Program-made: the position numbers and the translations under genes
Notes under the pieces: generated by a model
Seen by the model: only the letters and a program-made list of their open reading frames with translations
What the model was told of the DNA's origin: nothing
Databases searched by the model: none
Assembly: GCA_033964015.1 (NCBI GenBank)
Contig: CM066912.1
Span: 13,489,399-13,553,398 of the forward strand
Length of the DNA stretch: 64,000 bases
Direction of reading: 5' to 3'
Source: Scolanthus callimorphus
Taxonomy: Eukaryota; Cnidaria; Anthozoa; Actiniaria; Edwardsiidae
Shown here: piece after piece, positions 43,521 through 53,895 of the stretch
Numbering within the stretch: position 1 is the first letter of the stretch
Layout of the letters: every line of letters begins with the position of its first letter

Positions 43521-45746
43521 TAGCTAGTACAGCAGATTGGTGCAAAATTGTGCAAATCGATGTAACAAGCATGAAATTTGGCAGAGTGGTAGAGCCTGAT
43601 GCCCTGAGCAATTCTAAATAAAAACCACGCCCAAAAGTAAATACTTCCAGATAGCATAAAGATGGTTGATTTATCGTTATTAAAAAATTTAAGAACGTCT
43701 TAACGTTACACGAAAGTCTTAATATGTTACTTTATTCACAAATAGATGTCCTGCATTACTATACATATTGAGTCACGCCCTATATTGCTTACTTACAGCC
43801 TTGATAGATGTACACTTCGGCTATTGGCAAAATCTATTTCTGGAGTTTCCTTTTTCTCCAAATTACAAGTATTGATAACATGTTTTATGCCGCATTATTC
43901 TTAAAACCAATTCTTAAACCACACCCTATTTCAGGTACTTCCAGTGTTGAAAGTTATGAAATAAAAACATTTAAGGCAAAAGTATTTTAAATTTGACTGA
44001 GCTGCCACGATTAGCTTGGCCTTATATCCAGTGATCAATTTTAACGCGCGCTCATTGGTCGACACGTATCACGTGGTGCATTTTCACAGGACAGATATCA
44101 GACGATATTGTCCGTCGGAAGTGATATCCGTCCTGGGAGAAATGTTTTAAGCAAAAACTGGATATTTTCTGTTTAAAAAATAATGGAAAACTAGCAACCA
44201 CGGTTTTTGTCTAAGAATGTTGATGAAATACGGAAATTGGTGGCTGAGGCGACACCGGAAAGCACAAAAAGTCAAATAAACACTTAACACAGGCCGTGAA
44301 TGTTTTGAATGGTTTACAAAGTTGTTAGACGTTTTTTGTTGTTGTTTCAATCCAAATTAATTCGGTTTGACATTCTTCGCGAAAAAAAATGAAAGAACTA
44401 AACAAAAAGAGCAAAATGACGATAAAAGAATTGTTTCTAAACTTACCATTTTGTCGTAGCTTGGCAAAAAAACAACTTGCAATCAGATTAACCAAAATTC
44501 AACCACTTCGAGTGTAGTCCAGCAAGCCGACTTCCAAGTTCGATCAGCAGCGCTAAATTGTTCCAACTCTGCATTTCACGGCTGTAATTTATACTTCAGT
44601 TCACAGCAGAACAATTAATTAACAGTCCGGCAAGGAATTAGACCTAAAAACCCGCTGGGATATAAAATAAATAAACCCCTTCTTGGCTTGCTGTAATATC
44701 GGCGGATAATGTTCCGCGGATGAAAAATGGTCCTCAAAATTTCACAGTTGCCCTCGAAGCTTCGCTTCTCGGCCAGCTGTTCATTTTTCGTACCATTTTA
44801 ATTGGCCGAGAAAAAATTCTTACACAGCAAAATGGTGACTAAAACCCTTCTTTGTTATTGGAAAAAAAGTTCTCAACGCATAACAGAGGTATAAAAAAAT
44901 ATTGCACGGACAGAAAGCCCCCCCCCCCCCTTAAAAGTTAAATGGTCGGCCCCTCATACAACACTCGCTGAAAAAACATGTTTTCCCATAATCATAGCGA
45001 CAAGCTGACACTGTTATCCAGCAAACACAGGAAACTGACTTGTTTACCCAAAATAATGAATGTTTACTCCATAAATAAATCAACACGAAGCTAATAAAAT
45101 TATGGCACTTCTTTGCAGCAAAACGCGTCGCAATAAGCCGTCTGTAGCACACGAAAAATTGGCTCGTTTTAACAGAATCCAAACAAATCTATTAACGAAG
45201 CAATTTGCTTTGTTAAAGCTGACAGCTAATTATTTCGTTGATCAATGCTGGGATTCAGTGCTTATCCCCAGGGACGATGACAAAATAAAAATACACACAG
45301 TTTAATCACATAGCAAACAATGCATTTTCTGTAGGTTAACGAAAACAACTTTAATTTATTCGATAGTCCGGCCGTGACTGTGTTTATGGATCAATTCTAT
45401 GGCTGTTTTCAGACGAAAATAAATTAAAAAAAAAAGGCAAAGATAAACAATACGCGTAGAGTGTAGCACTGATAAGAACGAAGAACCTTTCGTAGCTTGG
45501 AATATTCTGTTGTTGTTGATCGGAGAGTAAGTGGCGGCGAGACTGTAGACTTTGAGAGACAAACTCTTAGGTTTTTGAAAGGCATTGACCTCTAGGGCAA
45601 AAGGGCCTTGTCTCCCGAATCAGATTCTATCAACTGAGAGGCATTGTCAAGCAAATGAACTTCGCTATGCGACGGCAAGGAGCGAGTAAACTTGAGACCG
45701 CACGATAATGTTGAATACCTTTAAGTTTGGTTAACTTACAAGACAA
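43521..45746. other. intergenic, no supported gene
   Basis: An imperfect inverted pair (ACAGGACAGATATCA / TGATATCCGTCCTG) lies at 44091-44137. A CCTCGAAGCTTCGCTTCTCGG palindrome lies at about 44753. A C14 run lies at 44919-44932. Small frames on both strands near 45000-45300 overlap each other and are not called. Confidence 0.35.
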
Positions 45747-46217
45747 ATGACTACTACATTTTGGGAGCTAAATGCCGTGGATATCGATTCAGTCTACCAC
45801 GGGGAACCAACTATGAACACCAGGATTGCGTTTGGAAGAAACCTTCACGACCAAACAACGGCGCAAGCGTTACGTAGGCTCAAATATCTGCACACTTCTC
45901 TTACGAACTCCAAAACACGAGTTCCTAACTTGAAGCCTTTACAAACGACTGGTTGTATCCCCATTACGGCATTACAAATCGAGAATTATGAAGAAAGCGG
46001 GAGTTTGGATAGTAACAATGAGAGATATTTACGATTGGAGCAAAGGAATGCAAGAACTGGAGAGATAACACTTAACAGGAAGAACAAGAGGAATGTAAGG
46101 GGGAGATTTGTATCACGTCCTGTTACACGCTCAAGAGCAAGCAAATTTACGCAAGAGAGTTGTATGAATGTGTCTTCATTTAGACCAACATTTTCGCCCA
46201 TTTCTTCCAAAAAGTAA
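45747..46217 (+). CDS. uncharacterised protein, N-terminal part (156 codons)
   Basis: ATG at 45747 (context CAAATGACT). The translation begins MTTTFWELNAVDIDSVYHGE and has an arginine/lysine-rich second half (NRKNKRNVRGRFVSRPVTR). No domain recognised. The codon pattern and lack of stops in both this frame and the following one (46241-46810) suggest one gene that continues past TAA 46215-46217 in another frame, by a sequencing or real frameshift near the A5 run at 46209 or through an unrecognised intron. No membrane or signal segment. Likely lineage-specific. Confidence 0.55.
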   Translation: MTTTFWELNAVDIDSVYHGEPTMNTRIAFGRNLHDQTTAQALRRLKYLHTSLTNSKTRVPNLKPLQTTGCIPITALQIENYEESGSLDSNNERYLRLEQRNARTGEITLNRKNKRNVRGRFVSRPVTRSRASKFTQESCMNVSSFRPTFSPISSKK

Positions 46218-46240
46218 TACAAAAGAAAGGCACCCAGGCT

Positions 46241-46810
46241 TTGAAGCAAGAAGCTGCTCGGGTAGGTAGGGGTAGGGATAGCAAATCCGCGCCGGCATCG
46301 AAAGGAAGCAGTGGCCTGGGCCCAATGCCGGACCAGTTCGACTGTCCCGCCTGTTTTGCACAAGAATTTGATCATTTCCACGGGGGTAGGAGTGGAGTGC
46401 AGTTTGACTCAAATATGAAAATAAACCGTGCTAAAATGACTACAAGGCCGCAATCGGTGAAAGAAAACAAGTCAGACGTGCCTCTTCGCGGGACACAGAG
46501 ACTCACAAACAAGGAGAAAATCAGGATTCCACAAACTTTATACGGGGGCTGGGGAATCAGAACTACGAAAAAGAAAGAAACTCCGAAACGAGCAAAGGGC
46601 TACAGAAAAGGAACAGCGGATGTGGCTTTAGGATTAAAAACACTAAAGATAGAACCCAAAGATTCAGAGAGGGAGGGGAGGGGGAAAGAAGGGGAGTCCT
46701 TTCCACCACCCCACCGGCGCCACCCACACCTGTACGGCAAATTGACATTAAAATGCCTGAGGGGTATTTTGTACAGTTCCGTATGCAGACGGCAGTGTGA
46801 TCAGGTTTGA
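46241..46810 (+). CDS. uncharacterised protein, probable C-terminal continuation
   Basis: An open frame of about 190 codons, already open upstream of 46241, where the listed start is a TTG. The first ATG is at about 46325 (GPMPDQFDCPACF). It contains a CPAC pair near an FDHFH phrase, a strongly basic middle (NKEKIRIPQTLYGGWGIRT, TKKKETPKRAKGYRKG) and a less convincing tail after EREGRGKEGE, where the sequence becomes purine-rich. It lies in the frame that overlaps the end of 45747-46217, so the two are most simply parts of one gene. Function unknown. Confidence 0.45.
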   Translation: MKQEAARVGRGRDSKSAPASKGSSGLGPMPDQFDCPACFAQEFDHFHGGRSGVQFDSNMKINRAKMTTRPQSVKENKSDVPLRGTQRLTNKEKIRIPQTLYGGWGIRTTKKKETPKRAKGYRKGTADVALGLKTLKIEPKDSEREGRGKEGESFPPPHRRHPHLYGKLTLKCLRGILYSSVCRRQCDQV

Positions 46811-46987
46811 GAACAAGAAAATAATAACCAGCATATTTCATATTCTTACATGAAGTCAGTACATATTGAGCAACTTATAAAACTGGAAGTAGCAACTAAA
46901 ACTTGTTTTTGGGTGACCAATGGCTAAATCACTGCAAATGCAAACCTTAAAGTAAATCGCCCAATTTGCCTTGAAAACGGCAACAAC

Positions 46988-47619
46988 GGGGGGGGGGGGG
47001 GGGGGGGGGGGGGGTGCTCCGTATATTGGACTATACGGGGATGCTCGGCCCGAAAGGGGTAGGGTTTTCAAGCTGGAGGTATAAGAAAGGGGTAGGGTTT
47101 TCAGGTTGGGTATAAGAAAGGGGTAGGGTTTTCAGGCTGGACTGGGTATAAAAACAGTAGGGGAAATTGTAATTTTCGTATAAAAAAGGGTCTGTATTTC
47201 ACCGGGGGGAGGGAGTACTCCCTATATTGGACTACACGGGGATGCTCGGCCCGAAAGGGGTAGGGTTTTCAAGCTGGAGGTATAAGAAAGGGGTAGGGTT
47301 TTCAGGTTGGGTATAAGAAAGGGGTAGGGTTTTCAGGCTGGACTGGGTATAAAAACAGTAGGGGAAATTGTAATTTCGTATAAAAAAGGGTCTGTATTTC
47401 ACCGGTTTTCACCCGCAACGAGAGAGCAAAACCATTTCTTTTTTAACAGAGCACAAAGCCGATTTCTCAGGCTTGGTATAAGAAAGGGGTACCTTTTTCG
47501 GCTTTGGTATAAGAAAGGGGTACCTTTTTTGCTCTGAAATTGGTATAAAGAAGGGTAAGGGGTCCAGAATCTGGGCCGAGCATCCCGTATAAAAGTTTTG
47601 GGAGTACCCTCCCCCCGGG
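46988..47619. mobile_element. G-run-ended element with an internal 201-bp duplication
   Basis: It starts with a 27-base G run, then TGCTCCGTATATTGGACTAT and GGGGATGCTCGGCCCGA. The right end (TCGGGCC-like GGGCCGAGCATCCCGTATA, GGGAGTACCCTCCCCCCGGG) is its inverted counterpart. Inside, AAAGGGGTAGGGTTTTCA words recur, and a block of 201 bp is present twice (ATGCTCGGCC at 47041 and 47242). No coding capacity. Confidence 0.75.
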
Positions 47620-48890
47620 ATTATATCAATAATAAGACTTATTTCAAATACCAATAAGATACATAGGAAATACAATAAATGATTATATCATATTCAGACC
47701 ATGAATTACATAGTAAAGAAGGGAGTCTTTGACTTTTTTTTTGTCGTTGTTGTGAAATATCCAGTGGCCAGTCACCTAAATCGAAGATATTGCTTGGGAT
47801 AGTGCTACAACTTGCGCCTAAATTGGTCAACTTTAAAACACAGATGCGTTTCATCTAGGCAATGCTGCACTTTAGACACAGAGAGCTCACCTCAAAGTTT
47901 GAATAAGATAAAACATAGATGGAGTTAAATGAATACATTGTCTGCCGAATAAGGCAAAAGGCGTTTATTTTGTGCTGCGTTAATGTTGCTTTCTATGAGG
48001 AGGAGAGTTAGTAAGTGTCCCTGTACTATAAACTATGATCACATCGTGCAGACTCGCCCACTAGACCCTGAATCGCTTCTCGTCTACAATAAGTTTGTTT
48101 ATAGGGAAACCATTCAGCAGTAAGGACCTACAGGGTTGGTTTAAACGTTTGAGGCGAGCTCCCTGTGCTTAGCACTTCAATAAAGTCACAGCTTAGTTGA
48201 AACTTTGTTACATAATATGATTTGATGTAAATAACTAATTTTAAACATAAAGTAACTATGAATGCTTAGTTTTTTTGAAAATAAATGTTATATGTATATT
48301 TTATACCATGTGTATGTTGAATTATCCCAAGGTGTTTATCTCGATGTCAAAGCTAATTTTTTCTTGTCGAAAGCATTGTTACATTATTGAAAGGCACGTG
48401 AAAGGTTAGGAGAGTGATAGGGCATGAAATAGAATTCACGCTTTGTGAGTTAGATTTGAAAATATTTGGTAAAAAAGCATTAAGATATACTGTGTACAAA
48501 AAAAACGTCGAAATTCACGAAATGAGGATGGTAACTATTATATAAGTTTTCTTCATGCATGTATTGATTTTTCTTTACGCTGCTCAAACCATTATTATTG
48601 GACCATGTCTTCGCAAACAGCTGACTACTATATAAGTATCGAACATACGTAAATGTTGGCTGGGTTGTCCTCTTCAATGTGGCATTATGCAAAAAATGAC
48701 ACACCTGCCACCAACTTAAGAACTTGTGTTTTCAGGTGCATGTACTTTCGTTCAAAATGAAACTCAGAAAATTATTATTTCAGAGTTGCTTCAAATATCA
48801 ATATTTCAGTGTTTCCGTTTATAACAAAGCACGATTTTTTTAAAGGACTTTGAGAAAGTCTAGTTTATAACTTTAATCATGGGGTTTGCC
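47620..48890. other. intergenic, no gene seen
   Basis: AT-rich. Its right part lies downstream of the minus-strand gene that ends at 48891 and may hold its 3' untranslated region. No protein-like frame. Confidence 0.4.
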
Positions 48891-49526
48891 CTACACTCGA
48901 CGTCGCAGGCGAATACAAATGAACTTCGTGTAAAAACTCACTAAAATGCACGCTCTTCTTGTAAGTTCGTGATCCCTCGTTCTTTCTGGTACGTCTACGA
49001 AGTTTGTCTTTGTGTGGGCGTTTGAACTGTTTGGTGTCTTTCCAGATTTTCCCTTTCTTTCAATATCCCGTAACGAAACTCTGAATGGGTGATATGGCAC
49101 AACCCAAAGCTCAACATCTTCAGAAGAGAAATTCTTTGAAGGCTTTTCTACTCCAGTATTTTCTGCAGGAGTTGTCTTAATTTGAGGCAAAACAGTGTAT
49201 CCAATACTCGAATTGGCGCCATCCACAGAACTTATAGCTCCCATGTTGTTTGCTTTAGTTCTGTCGCTTAGCAACGCAGTCACAGTCAGGCACTTCCTCG
49301 TTGTTCTGATTAAACTCTTTGCTTTTTCCTCCCAATGTAAATCTTCGGGTTCTGAACCCCTTTTGAAAGCAACTGGATGTCTAAGCTTCCCTTTTTTCGG
49401 TAGTGGCGGAATTCTAGGTAAAGCCGTGTAGAATATCGCTCTATTTTCTGTGGAAATCCCCTCCAGAGTTGGTAAAACGTAGCGAATTCGCTCTCCCGAG
49501 TTTAAATCTCCTTCGGTTTGAGTCAT
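48891..49526 (-). CDS. uncharacterised proline/basic-rich protein (211 codons), overlaps upstream frame by ATGA
   Basis: The ATG at 49526 overlaps the TGA of the preceding frame (49523-49858) as ATGA. The protein has GERIRYVLPTLEGISTENRA, ALPRIPPLPKKGKLRHPV, a tryptophan-bearing helix (PEDLHWEEKAKSLIRTTRK), then VELWVVPYHPFRVSLRDI and a basic tail. No family recognised, no signal or membrane segment. Its frame has a stop 13 bases upstream of this ATG, so it cannot extend far. It may be the second half of a single gene split by a frameshift or short intron, or a separate downstream frame. Confidence 0.55.
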   Translation of the reverse strand: MTQTEGDLNSGERIRYVLPTLEGISTENRAIFYTALPRIPPLPKKGKLRHPVAFKRGSEPEDLHWEEKAKSLIRTTRKCLTVTALLSDRTKANNMGAISSVDGANSSIGYTVLPQIKTTPAENTGVEKPSKNFSSEDVELWVVPYHPFRVSLRDIERKGKSGKTPNSSNAHTKTNFVDVPERTRDHELTRRACILVSFYTKFICIRLRRRV

Positions 49527-49858
49527 TCCGTCATTTCATTTTCTCCATCTGCCAGAAGTCCTCGCATATAATCTTTGTCGTTTAAGAATTTTTTCATGGG
49601 TAGTAAGTCTGATTTCATGTTTGTTATTCCAGTTTCTAGTATTTCCCTTGTCTTTAAATACGCTTTGTATTCTTCGTCTTTTAAATCAACAACTCCGCGC
49701 CGATAAAGTCTTACGGCTCTGTCTTCAAAACGTCTATGCAACGATAAAAGTTTCTTGCAATCATCTTTTTCTCGTTGTAATTGTGTGGGCTTGGCTTTTT
49801 CAGGTTTCATCAGCCACTTGGACTTGTAACTGTCGTCAGCATTTTGCTCTTTCATCAT
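49523..49858 (-). CDS. uncharacterised charged helical protein (111 codons), first of an overlapping pair
   Basis: ATG at 49858 with a second Met next to it. The sequence is highly charged and predicted helical: QREKDDCKKLLSLHRRFEDR, RLYRRGVVDLKDEEYKAYLK, ETGITNMKSDLLPMKKFLND. It ends …NEMTE at TGA 49523-49525, which overlaps the ATG of the following frame. No family recognised. The composition is clearly protein-like. Most likely the N-terminal portion of one gene with 48891-49526. Confidence 0.6.
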   Translation of the reverse strand: MMKEQNADDSYKSKWLMKPEKAKPTQLQREKDDCKKLLSLHRRFEDRAVRLYRRGVVDLKDEEYKAYLKTREILETGITNMKSDLLPMKKFLNDKDYMRGLLADGENEMTE

Positions 49859-50488
49859 TGACTCTCAAATTGATTATCAAAAATGATATTTTTATGAGGA
49901 AGTTCCAAACTTTTGGAGTCAAAACTTACTACACAAACTCGTTCCTTTGTGCTGGCAGAAATTTAAAAATATCTCGAACTTACCGACTCACACATTTAAT
50001 GAAAATGTTGGCAGCTTAGCGACAAAGAGTCTCTGGTAAGTTTGTTTAGTAAGATCCCTTATAAAAATGCTTACTTTAAAACAGCTTTCTCATCTATTAT
50101 TCATCAATAGAAATAACTCAAGAAGGTGCGAAATTAGGAAAAATAAAATGGCTCGCATTAAGCAATTTGTATGCCGTACGCTGAAAACTCAAAGAAAATC
50201 CTCACACTTATTTCATTCATGGTTTTCGGTTTGCTAATCATAGCACACGGGCGTTTCTTGAGCTATGTAAGGAAATAAATGAGGTCAGAAAATAAAATCG
50301 AGGCTTTGCGTGTATACAAAAACAAATAAATAAAATATACGATGGAAAACATTAAAGAAATGGCATTATATGGAAGAAAACTGTCAATGGCAACTGGTTA
50401 TTTGTTCATCTAGCATTGTCGGGAAGTCTTTGCCTACAAAGCAATATAATAGACCTAAAACTAATTAACAATTAGTCGCCGAAGGCGT
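49859..50488. other. intergenic, upstream of the minus-strand gene
   Basis: No TATA word in a clear position was identified. A plus-strand frame (49621-50019) is a shadow of the gene and is not called. AT-rich, otherwise featureless. Confidence 0.35.
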
Positions 50489-50549
50489 CGTGATTATCGG
50501 CGAATAGTCACAGAGACGAAGTCGAGGTGGCTATTCGCCGATAATCACG
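50489..50549. repeat. perfect 19-bp-arm hairpin, ATTCGCC family
   Basis: CGTGATTATCGGCGAATAG and its exact complement around a ~23-bp loop. Preceded by TTAACAATTAGTCGCCGAAG, the end motif also present at 29395. The loop style (GAGACGAAGTCGAGG) matches 31624-31680. Confidence 0.85.
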
Positions 50550-51383
50550 GAGGTCAAGTGATTCATAAGGTTTTTAGACAGCGCGCACTCTCAATCCTTT
50601 CAACGTTATAATCACCTATGGGTGATTATAGCGAGAGAAAACGAAGAAGCTCTCGACAATCAGCGAGCGGAAATTCTTATAATCACTTGAGTAATTATAC
50701 TAACTTGTCCCAATAATATGGGGTTACAGATACAATATGACAACAACTGATTGTTTTGAGGGATAAAATTATACGTACTCCTATCAAGAGTGAAAAAAAA
50801 ACACGTTCTGTTACGTTACTAGTCAATGTTGACGAAACATATGTCTACTCTACAATAACATACAGTTCCAACAGGAATAGCAAGGAAAACTAAGAGCTAC
50901 GGTGGCCCACAACTGTCACGTCAAAACAAAGAGTCCACTGAAAAATACAATATCTACACGGCAAAATACAATAACTACACGGCAAAATACAATATCATGG
51001 CATATGTAGCTTCGTTCTACCGTGAAGCCTATGAATTATTAATCAGGTCCTTCTGACTCATCCCTTTTAGCCATGACCGGACTATTGTGGATACCGTTTA
51101 CCCAAGTTTGGTCGTCTGGCGAGTTCCCGTCCCGAGATCAATTGTTGTTTTTCACTTGTCATGTGACGAAATTTATTTTTCTAAATTAACTTCTAAACAC
51201 TTGATGCCTAATAGAATTATAAAGAATATACAAAATAATTTTTTTAGTTTCCTGGGTAAATTTGAGGCCGATTGGTTACTTTCCGAGCGAAATATTAGCA
51301 AATGAATGTGTGTCATTTTGTATAGTGATTGTATGTACCCGCCATGTTGGAGCCCCAGCAGAGGCGGCCAATTAACCGGGTCT

Positions 51384-51523
51384 TCAAAACAAATAAATCC
51401 CAGGCTTCGCTTTCCAACCTGAGCAAAACCCGGGCCCTGCTTGGCCTCGTTTCCATGCTGAATAAATCGGCTGAAAAATCCAAGATTCGACAAGATGGCG
51501 CTTGACGTGTGACAAGGCGAATG
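51384..51523. mobile_element. partial MITE, 'CGCCTTGTCACACG' end, inverted relative of 3595-3722
   Basis: The right end CGTGTGACAAGGCGAATG is the complement of the family terminus. The body (CCTGCTTGGCCTCGTTTCCA, TGCTGAATAAATCGGCTGAA) matches the complement of 3620-3690. The other terminus is missing. Confidence 0.65.
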
Positions 51524-51955
51524 TCCTCACCTCAAAAGAAAATCGCGGGAAGGGCGACCGACGTCTGTGTTTTACTTCCCGTAATTTTGTTGTGTCACGT
51601 GCTTTTCCACGAAATGTTGGGGAAGGTCTCTCATTGACTAAAGTTTCCAATGGCTTTTTATTTGTTTGTCCCTTTTTGTTAAGTCGATTTCAAGTTAAAA
51701 GAAACGACTTTTTTTTGCCAGTTTTCGAAATGTTTTCTAGTAGTCTGAATTACAGCCGTCCCTTTGATGTCGATCGCTCTCTTTGCGATTAGATAGGAAA
51801 CGTTTGAATTCACCACTAGATTATCCCAACCATTACACAGATTTAAAATAGATCAGCCAAATTTGATTGGTCGGTTCCGTTATATAAGCATTCTCAGTAA
51901 CAGGTAAACAAGAAACTTGATCATATCTAGGGTTCCATGACAATGAGCACTCCTC

Positions 51956-51970
51956 ACACACACACACACA
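51956..51970. repeat. (CA)n microsatellite
   Basis: Seven CA repeats; minor feature. Confidence 0.85.
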
Positions 51971-52055
51971 ATTACGGGATTTCGAAGCCAGACACTCAGT
52001 CGTCACAGTTGTTGAATGAGACATGCGCTGTCTGGCAGACGCTGCCAGAAAATTG

Positions 52056-52625
52056 CGGCTAATAATAATAATAATAATAATAACGGTTTTAGGGGCACCC
52101 CACCAAGTCTCGGTGCTCTTACAAGGGCTATATGAGATTAAATTATATAAAAATATAAAAAATAAAAATGAATAAAATTGGTATGATTACAATCTAGTTA
52201 ATAAGAATAAGACCCAAAAGCAAATGAAATACTATGATATAATATTTTATACAATAAATTGAAAAACAAAAAAAAAAAACAAAAAACAAAAACAAAAAAA
52301 AATGTAACAAAATTGTACAACAGTAGGCCGCATTAAAATGATTTGAAAAGGTGTGTTTTAAGATTGCGTTTAAAAGAAGAAAAGGACGTAATACATCGGA
52401 GCTGTAAAGGCAAAGAATTCCAAAATTTAGGAGCACACACAGAGAACGCCCTGTCGCCATAAGTGCATGTATTTGTCCTAGGCACTTGTAGTAGCTGAAG
52501 ATTAGCAGACCGAAGAGACCTGGGAGGGCGATATAAATCTAAAAGCTCAGATATATAAGATGGAGCGAGATTATTAAGGGCTTTATATGTTACAAGCAAT
52601 ATTTTGTATTGAATTCTCAAAGTAA
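52056..52625 (-). mobile_element. L2/CR1-type LINE, 3' fragment
   Basis: Minus strand: the C-terminal end of the LINE protein (52333-52620), then a ~270-bp 3' untranslated region with A/T-rich simple sequence, ending in a (TTA)8 tail at 52056-52082 (plus TAATAATAA). A trinucleotide tail and a 5' truncation at about 52625 are typical of target-primed reverse transcription by L2/CR1-group LINEs. Confidence 0.85.
52333..52620 (-). pseudogene. LINE endonuclease/reverse transcriptase C-terminal coding fragment
   Basis: Translation: RIQYKILLVTYKALNNLAPS, YISELLDLYRPPRSLRSA, then LQVPRTNTCTYGDRAFSVCA, PKFWNSLPLQLRCITSFSSF, KRNLKTHLF. The phrases YKALN..AP.Y….L, YGDRAFS..AP..WN.LP and FK..LKT.LF are hallmark C-terminal motifs of L2/CR1 clade LINE proteins. 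The last ~95 residues are intact to the stop codon. All catalytic regions are absent through 5' truncation. Confidence 0.9.
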
Positions 52626-52659
52626 TAGGCTGCTGTGATTACGTAACGGATGAGACTTA

Positions 52660-52786
52660 TAGAGCGGATTTTAGATGACTGTCGTGAGTAATTGGTAATT
52701 ACTTTGTAATTACTCCTATAGGTTTTATTCAGAATTGGTGTAAATACTTTGCGATGGTTCACTACAGTCACATGAAAACCGCTCTA
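52660..52786. mobile_element. 127-bp MITE, GAGCGGATTTT ends
   Basis: TAGAGCGGATTTTAGATGAC at the left and, complemented, TAGAGCGGTTTTCATGTGAC at the right, with TA borders. Shorter relative of 1866-2122. Confidence 0.8.
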
Positions 52787-53518
52787 ATCTCGCGCTGAAT
52801 TTAGACGTCCTCAAAGTGAGCTGTTGTGATTAAGAACATGTCGTATTTGAATTTGAAAAAGTTCCCCTACATGGATTTTTTTAGGACTTTTAGTATGTTT
52901 GTTAGGCTGACTTTATGGCCCTAAAACCGTTGAGAAACTTTCTGTTGCAATTAGTGGTGGGTCATTACACAAAATGACTTGACTATTAGTTAAGAGTTAT
53001 CTGTAGATAAACGCTTACCCAACGGATAAATCCTGAACAAATCCTATACAACAGATAACTTTTATCAATGGATAACTTTATCCAACCTTTCAGGAACGGT
53101 CCTCTGACTTTCCAGGAAGGAAATGAAATTCCAGGATTTTCAGGACGCATATGAACCCTGCTAACTAATTATCACAATTGCAGTTATTAGAAACAGTACA
53201 GAAAAATGTGCCATGAAATGTTAACTAAATTGACCTTGATGCAAATATCAGTTTTATTAACTTTAAAAAATCAAGTCTTTTCTTCAGCCATATTAGCATT
53301 CTCATTGTCCATATTAACTTCCTGTTGTTCCATTGTTAACGGTCTAGTAGATGTTAGTGTGTATGAGCCCATACCTCCTGCCTTCTCGGATTCTTCCACT
53401 GTGTATGGGACCTCTTTTAGCATTCTTAGCCTGCAAGAAGGGAAATCCATGTCTCAATTGAGAGATTTAAGGCGGATCGACCAGTAATTTTTGCACCCAT
53501 ATACCAAAGTTAATCGAG

Positions 53519-53787
53519 TGGAATGGTTAGGAAACCTGACACCCTGTTATTGTACTATCTCTTTGTTCAGTTTTTTCTGTGGAATCCTTTTGTCTGTGCA
53601 CTGTCACGGTACATGAGTACCAAAATCCAGCCAATAAGATGCAAGTGTACTTTCACCTACGCACATCATATGAGCTTGAAACAAAAGATTGTGCACTCTC
53701 AATGTCACGTGATAGCCCCTCTGAACATCCAACCCACGCTATTGTGTTGTTCCTTTGAAGTTTGCCGGGCTGCCTAACCATTCCCCT
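53519..53787. mobile_element. possible MITE with short inverted ends
   Basis: GGAATGGTTAGG at the left and its complement CCTAACCATTCC at the right, 269 bp apart. Only ~12 bp of arm match, so this is tentative. The open frame inside is not protein-like. Confidence 0.4.
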
Positions 53788-53895
53788 CTATAAACTATGC
53801 ATATACCAACCAATTTTGAACCTCTAATATAAAAACAGTTTGACTTCTATAGCGCAGCCAATATAACACACATACTATCCATAGACTGAAATACA

